Assembly: GCF_016106035.1 (NCBI RefSeq)
Contig: NZ_JADKPZ010000009.1
Span: 1 to 64,000 of the forward strand
Direction: 5' to 3'
DNA: 64,000 bases
From: Arcobacter vandammei
GTDB lineage: Bacteria; Campylobacterota; Campylobacteria; Campylobacterales; Arcobacteraceae
Shown: in pieces, positions 25,924-34,645 of the stretch
Numbering within the stretch: the stretch's first letter is position 1
Layout: the number at the start of each line of letters is the position of its first letter
Made by a program: the position numbers and the translations under genes
The notes under the pieces: model-generated
Database searches by the model: none
Told to the model about the DNA's origin: nothing
Seen by the model: the letters and a program-made list of their open reading frames with translations, nothing else

Positions 25924-27915
25924 ATGATAGAAACTTTTAAGAGTAATACTTTTGTAATTTTAAAAAAACTTAGCATAATATATATATTATTTTTATTTAT
26001 GATGAGTTCTTTTCGTATAGTTTATTTTTATTATTATAATGAATTAAATAGTGTAAATAATTTTTTATCTGATATTTTTAAAATGTTATTTTTGGGATTT
26101 AGAATTGATTTAACTGTAATTGGATATATTCAAGTAATTCCTACACTTCTTTTAATAACTTTATATTATTTAAAAAAAGAGTCTTTATATAAAGCTTTTC
26201 AAACCTTTTTGAAATATTATTTGTTTATATCATTTGTGCTTGTAAGTTTATTATTACTTGCTGATTTTGGTTTTTATTCATATTTTAAAGACCATATAAA
26301 TATTTTATTTTTTGGGCTTTTTGAGGATGATACTTTTGCATTAATGCAGACTTTTTGGGAAAACTATAATGTTTTGTTTATATTATTTGTAATTTGTCTA
26401 TATTTTACATTTTTATTTTTCTTTATACGAATTATTTTAAACAAAAGCTTTAGAAGTAATTTTTTATTTTTATTAAAAATCCCAGCTATATTTTTTGTTT
26501 TTTTATTAGTTTTCAACTTTTTTATAATTCGTGGAACTTTTGGAATGTATCCTTTGGGAAAAATGATTCCAAATGTTTCAGAAAATGAGTACATAAATAA
26601 GATGAGTCAAAATGGAGTTAGAGCATTTATTTCAGCTTATGGAGTAAGAAAAAATTATTTATCAAAAAAACTTGATTATATAAAAGAGACAGGTTTTGAA
26701 AATAATATTGCTGAAGCTTTTAAAATTCATAAAAACTCTTTAGATATTGATGAAGAGAATCTTCTAAATAATATTACATATAAAACAAAAAAAGTTGATG
26801 ATGAAGATTATAATGTGCTTGTAATTATGGTTGAAAGTTTTGGGCTTCCAATACTAAAGTATCAAAGTGAAAAGTTTGATATTATGGGTAAACTAAAAAA
26901 ACATTTTGATGAAGATATACTTTTTACAAATATTATAAGTGAGGGCGATGGAACAATCGCAAGTTTGGAAGCACTTTTATTAAATATTCCATATAGACCA
27001 AATAGTTTTCCATTTTCTCAATCAAATATGGCACAAACCAGCTTTGATTTTTCTCCAGCATTTTTATACAATAGTGCAGATTATAATACTAGTTTTATCT
27101 ATGGTGGAGATTTAACTTGGAGGGATTTAGGAAAATTTGTGAAATATCAAGGATATAAATCTTTAGAGGGAAAACAAGATATTTATTCTTCAATAGAAAA
27201 AACAAAAACCGAAGATGAATATTTTCACCCTTGGGGAATATATGATGAGTATTTATATGAACATATATTAAAAAAACTTGAAAATAGCAAAGAAAAAGAG
27301 ATGATTTTAGCTCTTAGTACAAATAATCATCCACCATATAATATTCCAAATGATTATAAGAGTAAAAGTTTAATTTTTAGTGAAGAGTTAAAAGCTCATA
27401 TAACAGGTGATTTTGATTTAGCAGAACAAAGATTTAAATCTTATGCTTATGCACTTGATAGCATAGGGGATTTTTTAGATAAGTTTAAAAATAGTCATGC
27501 AAAAGATAACACAATAGTGGTAATTACAGCTGATAATAATACAGTTGAAGGAATTATGAAATATGAAGATAATCCAATATTTACTTCAAAAAATATTCCT
27601 ATATATTTCTATTTACCAAAAAAACTAAAAGAGAAACTCAATATTGATACTACTGTTGCAGGTAGTCAAAAAGATATTTTCCCAACTCTATATAATCTTA
27701 CTTTAAAAGATAAAAACTATTTATCTATAGGGAATGATTTATTTGACAAAATAGCCCCACACTATGGATTTAATGGCTCAATGATTGTAAATAGTGGAAA
27801 TAAAGTAAGAAAACTTGATAGTTTACATTTAAAAGATGAAGATTATTTGATAAATTACTATAAAGCTAGTTTGGCAATAACAGAGTATTTAATAAAAAGT
27901 TATGATAAAAGGTAA
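25924..27915 (+). CDS. LtaS/EptA-type sulfatase-fold transferase, membrane-bound
   Basis: A 663-residue protein with about five transmembrane segments in residues 1-210 and a periplasmic alkaline-phosphatase/sulfatase domain. Visible catalytic parts are the metal-ligand Glu in MVESFG (about 304), the candidate nucleophile Thr in GDGTIASLEA (about 344) and NNHPPYNIP. The usual C-terminal GDH metal motif reads ADNN (about 536-539), with Asn in place of His. It probably moves a phospholipid headgroup (phosphoglycerol or phosphoethanolamine) to LPS. It lies between dgkA and an O-antigen ligase-like gene. Confidence 0.82.
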   Translation: MIETFKSNTFVILKKLSIIYILFLFMMSSFRIVYFYYYNELNSVNNFLSDIFKMLFLGFRIDLTVIGYIQVIPTLLLITLYYLKKESLYKAFQTFLKYYLFISFVLVSLLLLADFGFYSYFKDHINILFFGLFEDDTFALMQTFWENYNVLFILFVICLYFTFLFFFIRIILNKSFRSNFLFLLKIPAIFFVFLLVFNFFIIRGTFGMYPLGKMIPNVSENEYINKMSQNGVRAFISAYGVRKNYLSKKLDYIKETGFENNIAEAFKIHKNSLDIDEENLLNNITYKTKKVDDEDYNVLVIMVESFGLPILKYQSEKFDIMGKLKKHFDEDILFTNIISEGDGTIASLEALLLNIPYRPNSFPFSQSNMAQTSFDFSPAFLYNSADYNTSFIYGGDLTWRDLGKFVKYQGYKSLEGKQDIYSSIEKTKTEDEYFHPWGIYDEYLYEHILKKLENSKEKEMILALSTNNHPPYNIPNDYKSKSLIFSEELKAHITGDFDLAEQRFKSYAYALDSIGDFLDKFKNSHAKDNTIVVITADNNTVEGIMKYEDNPIFTSKNIPIYFYLPKKLKEKLNIDTTVAGSQKDIFPTLYNLTLKDKNYLSIGNDLFDKIAPHYGFNGSMIVNSGNKVRKLDSLHLKDEDYLINYYKASLAITEYLIKSYDKR

Positions 27916-27918
27916 GAA

Positions 27919-29172
27919 ATGAATAAATTAATGTTCTTTAAAAATTTAAATTATGAAAAAATATATCTATATTTATTTATCTCATTTGCATTTATAATTC
28001 CACTTTCAAGAGCCATGATTAGTTTTTATGTTGTTTTGTTGCTTTTAATTTGGCTAATAGAGGGAGATTTTAAAAGAAAATTCGAACAGATAAAAGATAA
28101 TCAAGTTTTAATAGCTTTAGGAATATTTATTATTTTTACATATTTATCTATTACTTGGTCTGATGGTACAATAGAAGATGGATTAAAAACTGCTACAAAA
28201 CCTCTTAGGTTAATAATGATACCTTTGATTATAATAATCACATCTTTGAAATATGAGCATATTCCAAAAGTTATTAGTGGTTTTTTAGGTGGAATGCTTA
28301 TTAGTGAAATATTATCTTATGGGATATTTTTTGAGTTATGGATTTTACCTGTAGGTGCTGGAGTTCCTATGGATCCAACTCCTTTTATGCATCATTTGGA
28401 TTATTCTACATTTTTGACTTTTACTTCTCTTTTATTGCTTAATAGATTTTTTGATACACAAAATTGGAGAATCAAGGCTTTTTATTTTGTATATTTTTTA
28501 TTTGTTACTTCAAATTTGTTTTTAAATGGCGGAAGAACAGGGCATTTTGCTTTTGCTGTATCTATTTTTATGGTAGGTTTTTTAAATATTAAAAATAAGA
28601 TTAAAGCATTTTTTGCAATGCTTTTACTTGTATCAGCAATATTTTATTCAGCTTATCAAATAAGCCCAGTTTTCAAGGTAAGATTTGATGCAGGTGCGGA
28701 TGAAATATCTCATCTTAAGAATGATAGCGATAGTAAATTTAGAGGTTCTTTTGGGCAAAGAGTTGGATTTTGGATTGTTGGTTCTGAGATAATAGAAGAT
28801 AACTTTTTCTTTGGTACAGGTGCAGGTGGAGAAAAAATAACATTTAAAGAGTATTTCGATAAGCAAACAGAACCTGCTTTAAAAGGATTTACAAATATTA
28901 TTGGAGAGTATCATAATCAATTTGTACAAACTTTTACAAGAGTTGGATTAATAGGTTTTATTCTTTATTTACTAATGTGGTACTGTATAGCTAATCTAAA
29001 AATAGAGAATTTTGCTTATTCTTCTCTTAGATATATTTTTATAACAGTATTTTTTGCTGCTTCTATGGTCGAAAATATATTTGAGAATCAGTTTCCTATG
29101 ATGATGTTTGCACTCTTTGTTGGAATATTTATTGTAAGTAGTTCAAAAAAAGAGATAAAAGGAGAAAAATAA
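27919..29172 (+). CDS. O-antigen ligase-like polymerase/ligase (WaaL family)
   Basis: A 417-residue integral membrane protein with ten to twelve hydrophobic segments and the large periplasmic loop of the Wzy_C/O-antigen ligase family, containing GQRVGFWIVGSEII and EYHNQFVQTFTRVGLIG. WaaL attaches undecaprenyl-linked glycan to the lipid A core. No flippase or polymerase is in this window, so it might instead attach a short glycan or act as a polymerase. The rmlA start follows the stop directly. Confidence 0.8.
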   Translation: MNKLMFFKNLNYEKIYLYLFISFAFIIPLSRAMISFYVVLLLLIWLIEGDFKRKFEQIKDNQVLIALGIFIIFTYLSITWSDGTIEDGLKTATKPLRLIMIPLIIIITSLKYEHIPKVISGFLGGMLISEILSYGIFFELWILPVGAGVPMDPTPFMHHLDYSTFLTFTSLLLLNRFFDTQNWRIKAFYFVYFLFVTSNLFLNGGRTGHFAFAVSIFMVGFLNIKNKIKAFFAMLLLVSAIFYSAYQISPVFKVRFDAGADEISHLKNDSDSKFRGSFGQRVGFWIVGSEIIEDNFFFGTGAGGEKITFKEYFDKQTEPALKGFTNIIGEYHNQFVQTFTRVGLIGFILYLLMWYCIANLKIENFAYSSLRYIFITVFFAASMVENIFENQFPMMMFALFVGIFIVSSSKKEIKGEK

Positions 29173-30063
29173 ATGAAAGGCATAATACTAGCAGGTGGAA
29201 GTGGTACAAGATTGTATCCAATCACAAAAGGTGTGAGTAAACAATTAGTTCCAATATATGATAAACCAATGATTTATTACCCATTATCAGTTTTAATGTT
29301 GGCTGGAATTAAAGAGGTATTAATTATCACAACTCCAGAAGATCAAACAAACTTTATAAATCTTCTTGGAGATGGAAGTGAACTTGGTATGAAGTTTGAA
29401 TATGTAGTTCAACCAAGCCCAGATGGTTTGGCACAAGCTTTCCTTTTAGGTGAAGAGTTTTTAGCTGGTGATGATGCTTGTTTAGTTTTAGGAGATAATA
29501 TCTTCTATGGACATGGATTTACTAATCTTTTGGCTCAAAGTATAAAAAATATAAAAGAAGAAAATAGTGCAACTGTTTTTGGATACTATGTAAGTGATCC
29601 AGAGCGATATGGAGTGGCAGAGTTTGATGAAACTGGAAATGTAATAAGTATTGAAGAAAAACCAAAAGAACCAAAATCAAACTATGCTGTTGTTGGATTA
29701 TATTTTTATCCAAATGATGTTGTAAAAAAAGCAAAAACTGTAAAACCAAGCCATAGAGGAGAACTAGAGATTACAACTTTAAATGAAATCTATCTAAAAG
29801 AAAGTAGATTAAAAGTTGAACTTATGGGAAGAGGTTATGCTTGGCTTGATACAGGAACTCATGAAAGCTTACTTGAAGCATCTAGCTATATTCAAACTAT
29901 TGAAAAAAGACAAAGTTTAAAAGTTGCTTGTCTTGAAGAGATAGCCTATGAAATGGGATATATAACAAAAGAAAAATTAATAGAACTTGCTGAACCACTA
30001 AAGAAAAATCAATATGGACAATACTTAATAAAAAGAGCATCTCAACCAAGAAGGGTAAGATAA
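29173..30063 (+). CDS. rfbA: Glucose-1-phosphate thymidylyltransferase RmlA
   Basis: A 296-residue nucleotidyltransferase making dTDP-glucose, first step of dTDP-L-rhamnose synthesis. The signature [14 protein letters not shown] is at the N-terminus; [11 protein letters not shown] and [11 protein letters not shown] bind nucleotide and metal; [14 protein letters not shown] is the usual C-terminal block. Length is typical. It shares one base with rmlC. Confidence 0.97.
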   Translation: MKGIILAGGSGTRLYPITKGVSKQLVPIYDKPMIYYPLSVLMLAGIKEVLIITTPEDQTNFINLLGDGSELGMKFEYVVQPSPDGLAQAFLLGEEFLAGDDACLVLGDNIFYGHGFTNLLAQSIKNIKEENSATVFGYYVSDPERYGVAEFDETGNVISIEEKPKEPKSNYAVVGLYFYPNDVVKKAKTVKPSHRGELEITTLNEIYLKESRLKVELMGRGYAWLDTGTHESLLEASSYIQTIEKRQSLKVACLEEIAYEMGYITKEKLIELAEPLKKNQYGQYLIKRASQPRRVR

Positions 30064-30638
30064 TGCAATTTACTAGAACACAAATTCCTGATGTAGTAAT
30101 TATTGAACCAAAAGTTCATGGAGATAGTCGTGGTTACTTTGTAGAGACTTTTAGGCAAGATAAACTTGAAGAATTTTTAGGCTACAAGATAAATTTTATT
30201 CAAGATAATGAAAGCAAATCTAGTTATGGAGTTTTAAGAGGATTACATTATCAGCTTCCACCATTTGCACAAACAAAACTAGTACGTGTAATATCTGGAA
30301 GAGTTTTAGATGTTGCAGTTGATATACGAAAAAACTCTCCCACATTTGGTAAACATGTAGCAGTTGAACTAAGTGCAGAAAATAAAAAACAACTCTTAGT
30401 TCCAAGAGGTTTTGCACATGGATTTGTAGTTCTTGAAGATCATACAACATTTGCATATAAAGTAGATAACTACTATAGTCCAGAGTGTGATAGAGGAATA
30501 GCTTTTGATGATGTTGATTTAGGTATAGATTGGCAAGTAGAAATTGAAAAACTACTACTTTCTGAAAAAGATAAAAAGCAACCAAAACTAAAAGATACAA
30601 ATGATTTGTTTGATTTTGGAGTAGATTACTATGCTTAA
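30063..30638 (+). CDS. rfbC: dTDP-4-dehydrorhamnose 3,5-epimerase RmlC
   Basis: A 191-residue cupin epimerase. Substrate-binding parts DSRGYFVETFR, GVLRGLHYQLPPFAQTKLV (with the catalytic His) and VPRGFAHGFVVLEDHTTFAYK are intact. Third enzyme of the rhamnose pathway. It overlaps rmlA by one base and rmlD by eight. Confidence 0.97.
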   Translation: MQFTRTQIPDVVIIEPKVHGDSRGYFVETFRQDKLEEFLGYKINFIQDNESKSSYGVLRGLHYQLPPFAQTKLVRVISGRVLDVAVDIRKNSPTFGKHVAVELSAENKKQLLVPRGFAHGFVVLEDHTTFAYKVDNYYSPECDRGIAFDDVDLGIDWQVEIEKLLLSEKDKKQPKLKDTNDLFDFGVDYYA

Positions 30639-31497
30639 TGTTTTAGTAACTGGTTCAAATGGACAAGTTGGAAGTGAAATAAAAGAGCTATCAGCTAATT
30701 ATCCTTATAAATTCTTTTTTACAACTAGAGCTGATATTGATATTACAGATAAAAATAGTATAAGAGAGTTTTGCCAAACAAACAGTATAGATGTGATAAT
30801 TAATTGTGCAGCATATACAGCAGTAGATAAAGCTGAAACTGATATAGAAAATGCTAGTTTAGTAAATAGAAAAGCTGTAAAAAAACTAGCTCTTGTTTCA
30901 AGTGAACTAAATATTAAACTAATTCATATCTCAACTGATTATGTATTTGATGGTAAAGCTTATAAGCCATATTGCGAAGAATATGAAACAAACCCACAAA
31001 GTGTTTATGGTAAAACAAAATTTGATGGCGAAATAGAGCTAAGAAATATAAACCCAAAAAACTCAATAATTATAAGAACTTCTTGGGTTTACTCATATTA
31101 TGGAAATAACTTTGTAAAAACAATGCTTCGTTTAGGAAAGGAAAAAGAGAGTTTAGGTGTAATATTTGATCAAGTTGGAACTCCAACTTATGCCTTAGAT
31201 CTTGCCAAAGCTATTCTTGATATTATTCCTCAAATAGAAAATGAAAAAGTAGAAGTTTATAACTACTCAAACGAAGGAGTTTTAAGCTGGTATGATTTTG
31301 CAAAAGAGATTATGAAAATGGCAAAAATAGATTGTAAAATAAATCCAATAGAAACATATCAATACCCAACACCAGCAACAAGACCACACTATTCACTTTT
31401 AAATAAAGCAAAAATAAAATCAAAGTTTAATATAGAAATACCATACTGGAAAGATGGGCTTGATGATTGCTTAAAAAGATTAAATGAAAGAAAATAA
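30631..31497 (+). CDS. rfbD: dTDP-4-dehydrorhamnose reductase RmlD
   Basis: A 288-residue short-chain dehydrogenase/reductase that makes dTDP-L-rhamnose. The NAD(P) loop is NVLVTGSNGQVGSEI, the substrate region HISTDYVFDGKAYKPY, and the active-site YGKTKFDGE supplies Tyr-x-x-x-Lys. Length and motifs are normal. It ends 10 bases before the rmlB start. Confidence 0.96.
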   Translation: MLNVLVTGSNGQVGSEIKELSANYPYKFFFTTRADIDITDKNSIREFCQTNSIDVIINCAAYTAVDKAETDIENASLVNRKAVKKLALVSSELNIKLIHISTDYVFDGKAYKPYCEEYETNPQSVYGKTKFDGEIELRNINPKNSIIIRTSWVYSYYGNNFVKTMLRLGKEKESLGVIFDQVGTPTYALDLAKAILDIIPQIENEKVEVYNYSNEGVLSWYDFAKEIMKMAKIDCKINPIETYQYPTPATRPHYSLLNKAKIKSKFNIEIPYWKDGLDDCLKRLNERK

Positions 31498-31507
31498 GGA
31501 AATAAAA

Positions 31508-32662
31508 ATGTTTAATAACAATAATAAAACAATACTAGTTACTGGATGTGCTGGATTTATTGGATCTAACTTTGTACCATATTTTTTGGATAAATATCCA
31601 AACTATAATCTTGTAAATATAGATTTGCTTACATATGCTGGTGATTTAGAAAACCTAAAAGAGGTTGAAAATAATCCAAATTATAAGTTTATAAAAGGTG
31701 ATATTTGTAATCGTGAATTAGTAGAATATATTTTTACTGAATTTGATATACAAGGTGTAATTCACTTTGCAGCTGAAAGCCATGTAGATAACTCAATCAA
31801 AAACCCAGGAGTATTTGTACAAACAAATGTACAAGGAACATTTACTTTGCTTGATGTTGCTTATAAATATTGGATGGATAAACCATTTGTTTATAAACAA
31901 ATGGTAGGGTTTGGAAATAAGGATTTAGGAGATAGTAATTTACCAAATCCCAAATCCCAAATTCTAACTCCTCGTTTTCATCATATCTCAACAGATGAAG
32001 TATATGGAACTCTATCAGATGACCCACTTGATTTGTTTACAGAAACTACTCCTTATGCTCCAAACTCTCCATATAGTGCAAGTAAAGCATCTAGTGATAT
32101 GATAGTAAGAAGCTATCAAGAGACTTATGGTCTTAATACAGTTATTACAAACTGCTCAAATAACTATGGACCAAAACAACATGATGAAAAACTAATTCCT
32201 ACAATTATAAGAAATGCTCTAAAAGGAAATAAAATTCCAATATATGGAGATGGAAAAAATATTAGAGATTGGTTATATGTACTTGACCACTGCAAAGGTA
32301 TAGATTTAGTTTACCATACAGGAAATAGTGGAGAAGTGTATAATATTGGTGGAAGAAATGAAAGAACAAATCTTCAAATAGTAAACAGTATTTGTGAAAT
32401 ACTTGATAGAGAAGTTCCAATAGGAACTAAGAATTTATTCTTAGCAAAAGAAAAAGCTAAGGCTGAAGCCTTAGTTCCAAATATAAAAAGTTATAAAGAA
32501 CTAATCACTTTTGTAGAAGATAGAGCAGGACACGATAGAAGATATGCAATAGATGCAACAAAGCTTGAAAATGAACTTGGATGGAAAGCAGATGAGAACT
32601 TTGATAGTGGGATTGTTAAAACTATTGAGTGGTATTTAAAGAAGTATAAGGAGGTGATATAA
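31508..32662 (+). CDS. rfbB: dTDP-glucose 4,6-dehydratase RmlB with two in-frame insertions
   Basis: A 384-residue SDR enzyme, second step of dTDP-L-rhamnose synthesis. NAD loop TGCAGFIGSNF, HFAAESHVDNSI, the catalytic STDEVYG and YSASKASSDM are intact. Relative to the family there are two extra segments: about 28 residues (126-155) before RFHHISTDEVYG, and exactly 20 residues in place of nothing between EVP and NIKSYKELITF (about 305-325). Both insertions carry palindromes at the DNA level. ATG at 31508 is chosen because AAGGA precedes it; an upstream in-frame ATG (31484) lies inside rmlD. The protein keeps all active-site motifs and is probably functional. Confidence 0.95.
   Translation: MFNNNNKTILVTGCAGFIGSNFVPYFLDKYPNYNLVNIDLLTYAGDLENLKEVENNPNYKFIKGDICNRELVEYIFTEFDIQGVIHFAAESHVDNSIKNPGVFVQTNVQGTFTLLDVAYKYWMDKPFVYKQMVGFGNKDLGDSNLPNPKSQILTPRFHHISTDEVYGTLSDDPLDLFTETTPYAPNSPYSASKASSDMIVRSYQETYGLNTVITNCSNNYGPKQHDEKLIPTIIRNALKGNKIPIYGDGKNIRDWLYVLDHCKGIDLVYHTGNSGEVYNIGGRNERTNLQIVNSICEILDREVPIGTKNLFLAKEKAKAEALVPNIKSYKELITFVEDRAGHDRRYAIDATKLENELGWKADENFDSGIVKTIEWYLKKYKEVI
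31883..31972. repeat. Palindrome plus heptamer-repeat insertion inside rmlB
   Basis: Positions 31883-31904 form a perfect 22-base palindrome with half-site CCATTTGTTTA. About 40 bases later, 31942-31967 holds a degenerate heptamer repeat based on CAAATCC, whose complement partly matches GGGTTTGG at 31907-31914. The whole block encodes a segment of about 28 residues that is not in other RmlB proteins I know. Boundaries are approximate; no flanking direct repeat was found. Confidence 0.6.
32413..32480. repeat. 60-bp multi-palindromic insertion in rmlB with 8-bp direct repeats
   Basis: AGTTCCAA occurs at 32413-32420 and again at 32473-32480, exactly 60 bases (20 codons) apart. Between them lie three nested inverted repeats: AGTTCC/GGAACT, CTAAGAAT/ATTCTTAG (32427-32444) and CTAAGGCT/AGCCTTAG (32457-32474). 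Removing 60 bases restores a normal RmlB reading of EVPNIKSYKEL. Confidence 0.75.
32648..32658 (+). promoter_or_regulatory. Full-length Shine-Dalgarno ahead of the first glycosyltransferase
   Basis: AAGGAGGTGAT is an 11-base match to the complement of the 16S rRNA 3' end, seven bases before the ATG at 32665 and encoded in the last codons of rmlB. Most genes here have only AAGGA or weaker. Confidence 0.6.
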
Positions 32663-32664
32663 TA

Positions 32665-33510
32665 ATGAAGAAAGATATAAAATGCACAATAATAGTATCT
32701 GTTTATAAAGATACAGATAGTTTAGATTTAATTTTAGAGTCTTTATCAAAGCAAACAATGATTCCAAATGAAGTAATAGTATCAGAAGATTGTGAAAGTG
32801 GCGAGATGAGAAATTATGTACAAATTGCAAGAGAAAAATATAAAAATCTTGATATTACACATCTATTTCAAAAAGATGATGGTTGGAGAAAAAATAAAGC
32901 ATTAAATAGGGCAATATCTTCTTCAAAGTATGAATATTTAATATTTATTGATGGAGATTGTGTTCCATATGATAATTTTATAGAATGGCATTTAAAATTA
33001 GCTTCACAAAATAATGTTTTATGTGGGAGAAGAAGTGAACCAGGAGAGTATATATCAAATAAAATAAGAGATAGAAATATAACAGTTGAAAATTATAGAA
33101 AAAATTATCTAAAATTATTTTTTGAATATAAAAATGATAAAGATTCAAAACATTATGATGCTGGAATATTTATAAATCCAAAATCTTTATTTGGAAAAAT
33201 ATTAAAAAATAAGAGAGATAAAAATTCTCATATAGTTGGTTGTAATTTTTCTTGTTTTAAAGTAGATTTAGAAAAAATTAATGGCTTTGATGAAGATTTT
33301 ATAATGCCTACTACAGGAGAAGATACTGATATTGAACGAAGAATGAGAATTTGTGGAATTGAAATGAAAAGTTGTAGAAATGCTGCTATTATTGTTCATT
33401 TATATCATCAAAAAGTTTTTAATGATGAGATTTCAAGACAAACCTTAGAACTTATGAATTCTAAGGGAAATGAATATATATGTAAAAAAGGCTTAGTAAA
33501 ATATGAATAA
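32665..33510 (+). CDS. Family 2 glycosyltransferase with galactosyltransferase-like C-terminal motif
   Basis: A 281-residue GT-A fold enzyme. The N-terminus TIIVSVYKDTDSLDLILESL and the metal-binding DGDCVPYDNFIEWHL (near residue 97) are typical of GT2. Near residue 190, GCNFSCFKVDLEKINGFDE and TGEDTDIERRMRICG resemble the C-terminal motif of galactosyl/N-acetylgalactosaminyl transferases. It follows the rhamnose genes and overlaps the next glycosyltransferase by eight bases. Sugar specificity is unknown. Confidence 0.85.
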   Translation: MKKDIKCTIIVSVYKDTDSLDLILESLSKQTMIPNEVIVSEDCESGEMRNYVQIAREKYKNLDITHLFQKDDGWRKNKALNRAISSSKYEYLIFIDGDCVPYDNFIEWHLKLASQNNVLCGRRSEPGEYISNKIRDRNITVENYRKNYLKLFFEYKNDKDSKHYDAGIFINPKSLFGKILKNKRDKNSHIVGCNFSCFKVDLEKINGFDEDFIMPTTGEDTDIERRMRICGIEMKSCRNAAIIVHLYHQKVFNDEISRQTLELMNSKGNEYICKKGLVKYE

Positions 33511-34645
33511 AAGATTTGTAACTCTATTTGAAAAGATTCAAAATATTCATTTGACAAAGGATGTAGGTCAAATCCCATATTTAATGTACAAAAAATTTAA
33601 CTATGAATCTGTAATTGTTGGTCATAAAATTGATAAGAATTATCCATATTTAGAATCAGAGTGTGATGGGGGGGTAAAATTAAGTTTACTGCCAAAATTA
33701 AAGATAGGTAGAATTTCCTTAAGTATAGTTTTTTATTTAATTTTAAATGCAAAAAGAATAGATGTTTTAAATTTATATCATCATAGAACTAATACATATT
33801 TTTATATTTGGTTATATAAAAAACTTAACTCTAAAGGAATTGTATATTTAAAATCAGATTTAGTATTTGAGGGACTTAATAAGTGGCAATCATTTGTTAG
33901 TCCAAAATATAAGATAAGAAACTATTTTTTAAATAAAACTATAAAAGATACTGATATTATCTCTTTTGAAACCTATCAATCCTTTAATCTAGCAAATCAA
34001 CTATATAATCAATATGTGAATAAATTATTATATTTACAAAATGGATTTAATATAAATGATGCATATAAATACTCCAAACCAAATCCTTATGAATTAAAAG
34101 AAAATTTAATTATTACTGTAGGTAGAATAGGAACTTACGAAAAAAATAATGAACTTTTACTTGAAGCAGTTAGTAAGATAGATTTAAAAGATTGGAAAGT
34201 TTATTTAATTGGTCCAATAGAAAATGATTTTATTCAATATATAGATAAATATTATAAGGCTTATCCACACTTAAAAGATAAAGTTGTTTTTTTAGGAAAT
34301 ATAACTGATAAAAAAGAACTATATAATTATTATAACAAATCTAAAATATTTTGTTTAACATCAAGAGATGAAAGTTTTGGGTTGGTTTATACAGAAGCAC
34401 TTAGTTATGGCAACTTTATTATTTCTACTAATGTTGGTGCAGTAATTGATGTAACTAATAATTTACGATATGGAACATTAATTGAAAATGAAAAAGATTT
34501 ATCTATCAAGTTGGAAAAGCTAATTTTAGATGAATCAAAATTAAAAAATTTATATAATTCTAGTATAGAATTTGCAAAAATAAATTTTGATTGGTATAGT
34601 ATTGTAGATAAACTAGAGGAAAAAATTCAAAATGTTAGAAAATAA
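33503..34645 (+). CDS. Family 4 glycosyltransferase containing a G7 tract
   Basis: A 380-residue GT-B fold enzyme. The C-terminal donor-binding domain shows VGRIGTYEKNNELLLEAV near residue 205 and the GT4 block SRDESFGLVYTEALSYGNF near 295, with the E-x7-E pattern. A run of seven G (33668-33674) encodes Gly56-Gly57 and part of Val58; gain or loss of one G would shift the frame there. The gene is more AT-rich and less Campylobacter-like in wording than the rml genes, as is common for variable LPS genes. Confidence 0.85.
   Translation: MNKRFVTLFEKIQNIHLTKDVGQIPYLMYKKFNYESVIVGHKIDKNYPYLESECDGGVKLSLLPKLKIGRISLSIVFYLILNAKRIDVLNLYHHRTNTYFYIWLYKKLNSKGIVYLKSDLVFEGLNKWQSFVSPKYKIRNYFLNKTIKDTDIISFETYQSFNLANQLYNQYVNKLLYLQNGFNINDAYKYSKPNPYELKENLIITVGRIGTYEKNNELLLEAVSKIDLKDWKVYLIGPIENDFIQYIDKYYKAYPHLKDKVVFLGNITDKKELYNYYNKSKIFCLTSRDESFGLVYTEALSYGNFIISTNVGAVIDVTNNLRYGTLIENEKDLSIKLEKLILDESKLKNLYNSSIEFAKINFDWYSIVDKLEEKIQNVRK
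33668..33674 (+). repeat. G7 homopolymer in a glycosyltransferase gene
   Basis: Seven consecutive G in coding sequence of otherwise very AT-rich DNA; other G runs I noticed in the window have at most five. Poly-G tracts in LOS glycosyltransferase genes drive slipped-strand phase variation in Campylobacter. The gene is in the full-length (ON) frame here. Confidence 0.6.

Noticed and set aside
30220-30600. A 126-codon minus-strand frame opposite rmlC
   Set aside because: Its Leu/Gln/His-rich composition is the antisense image of a conserved enzyme gene.
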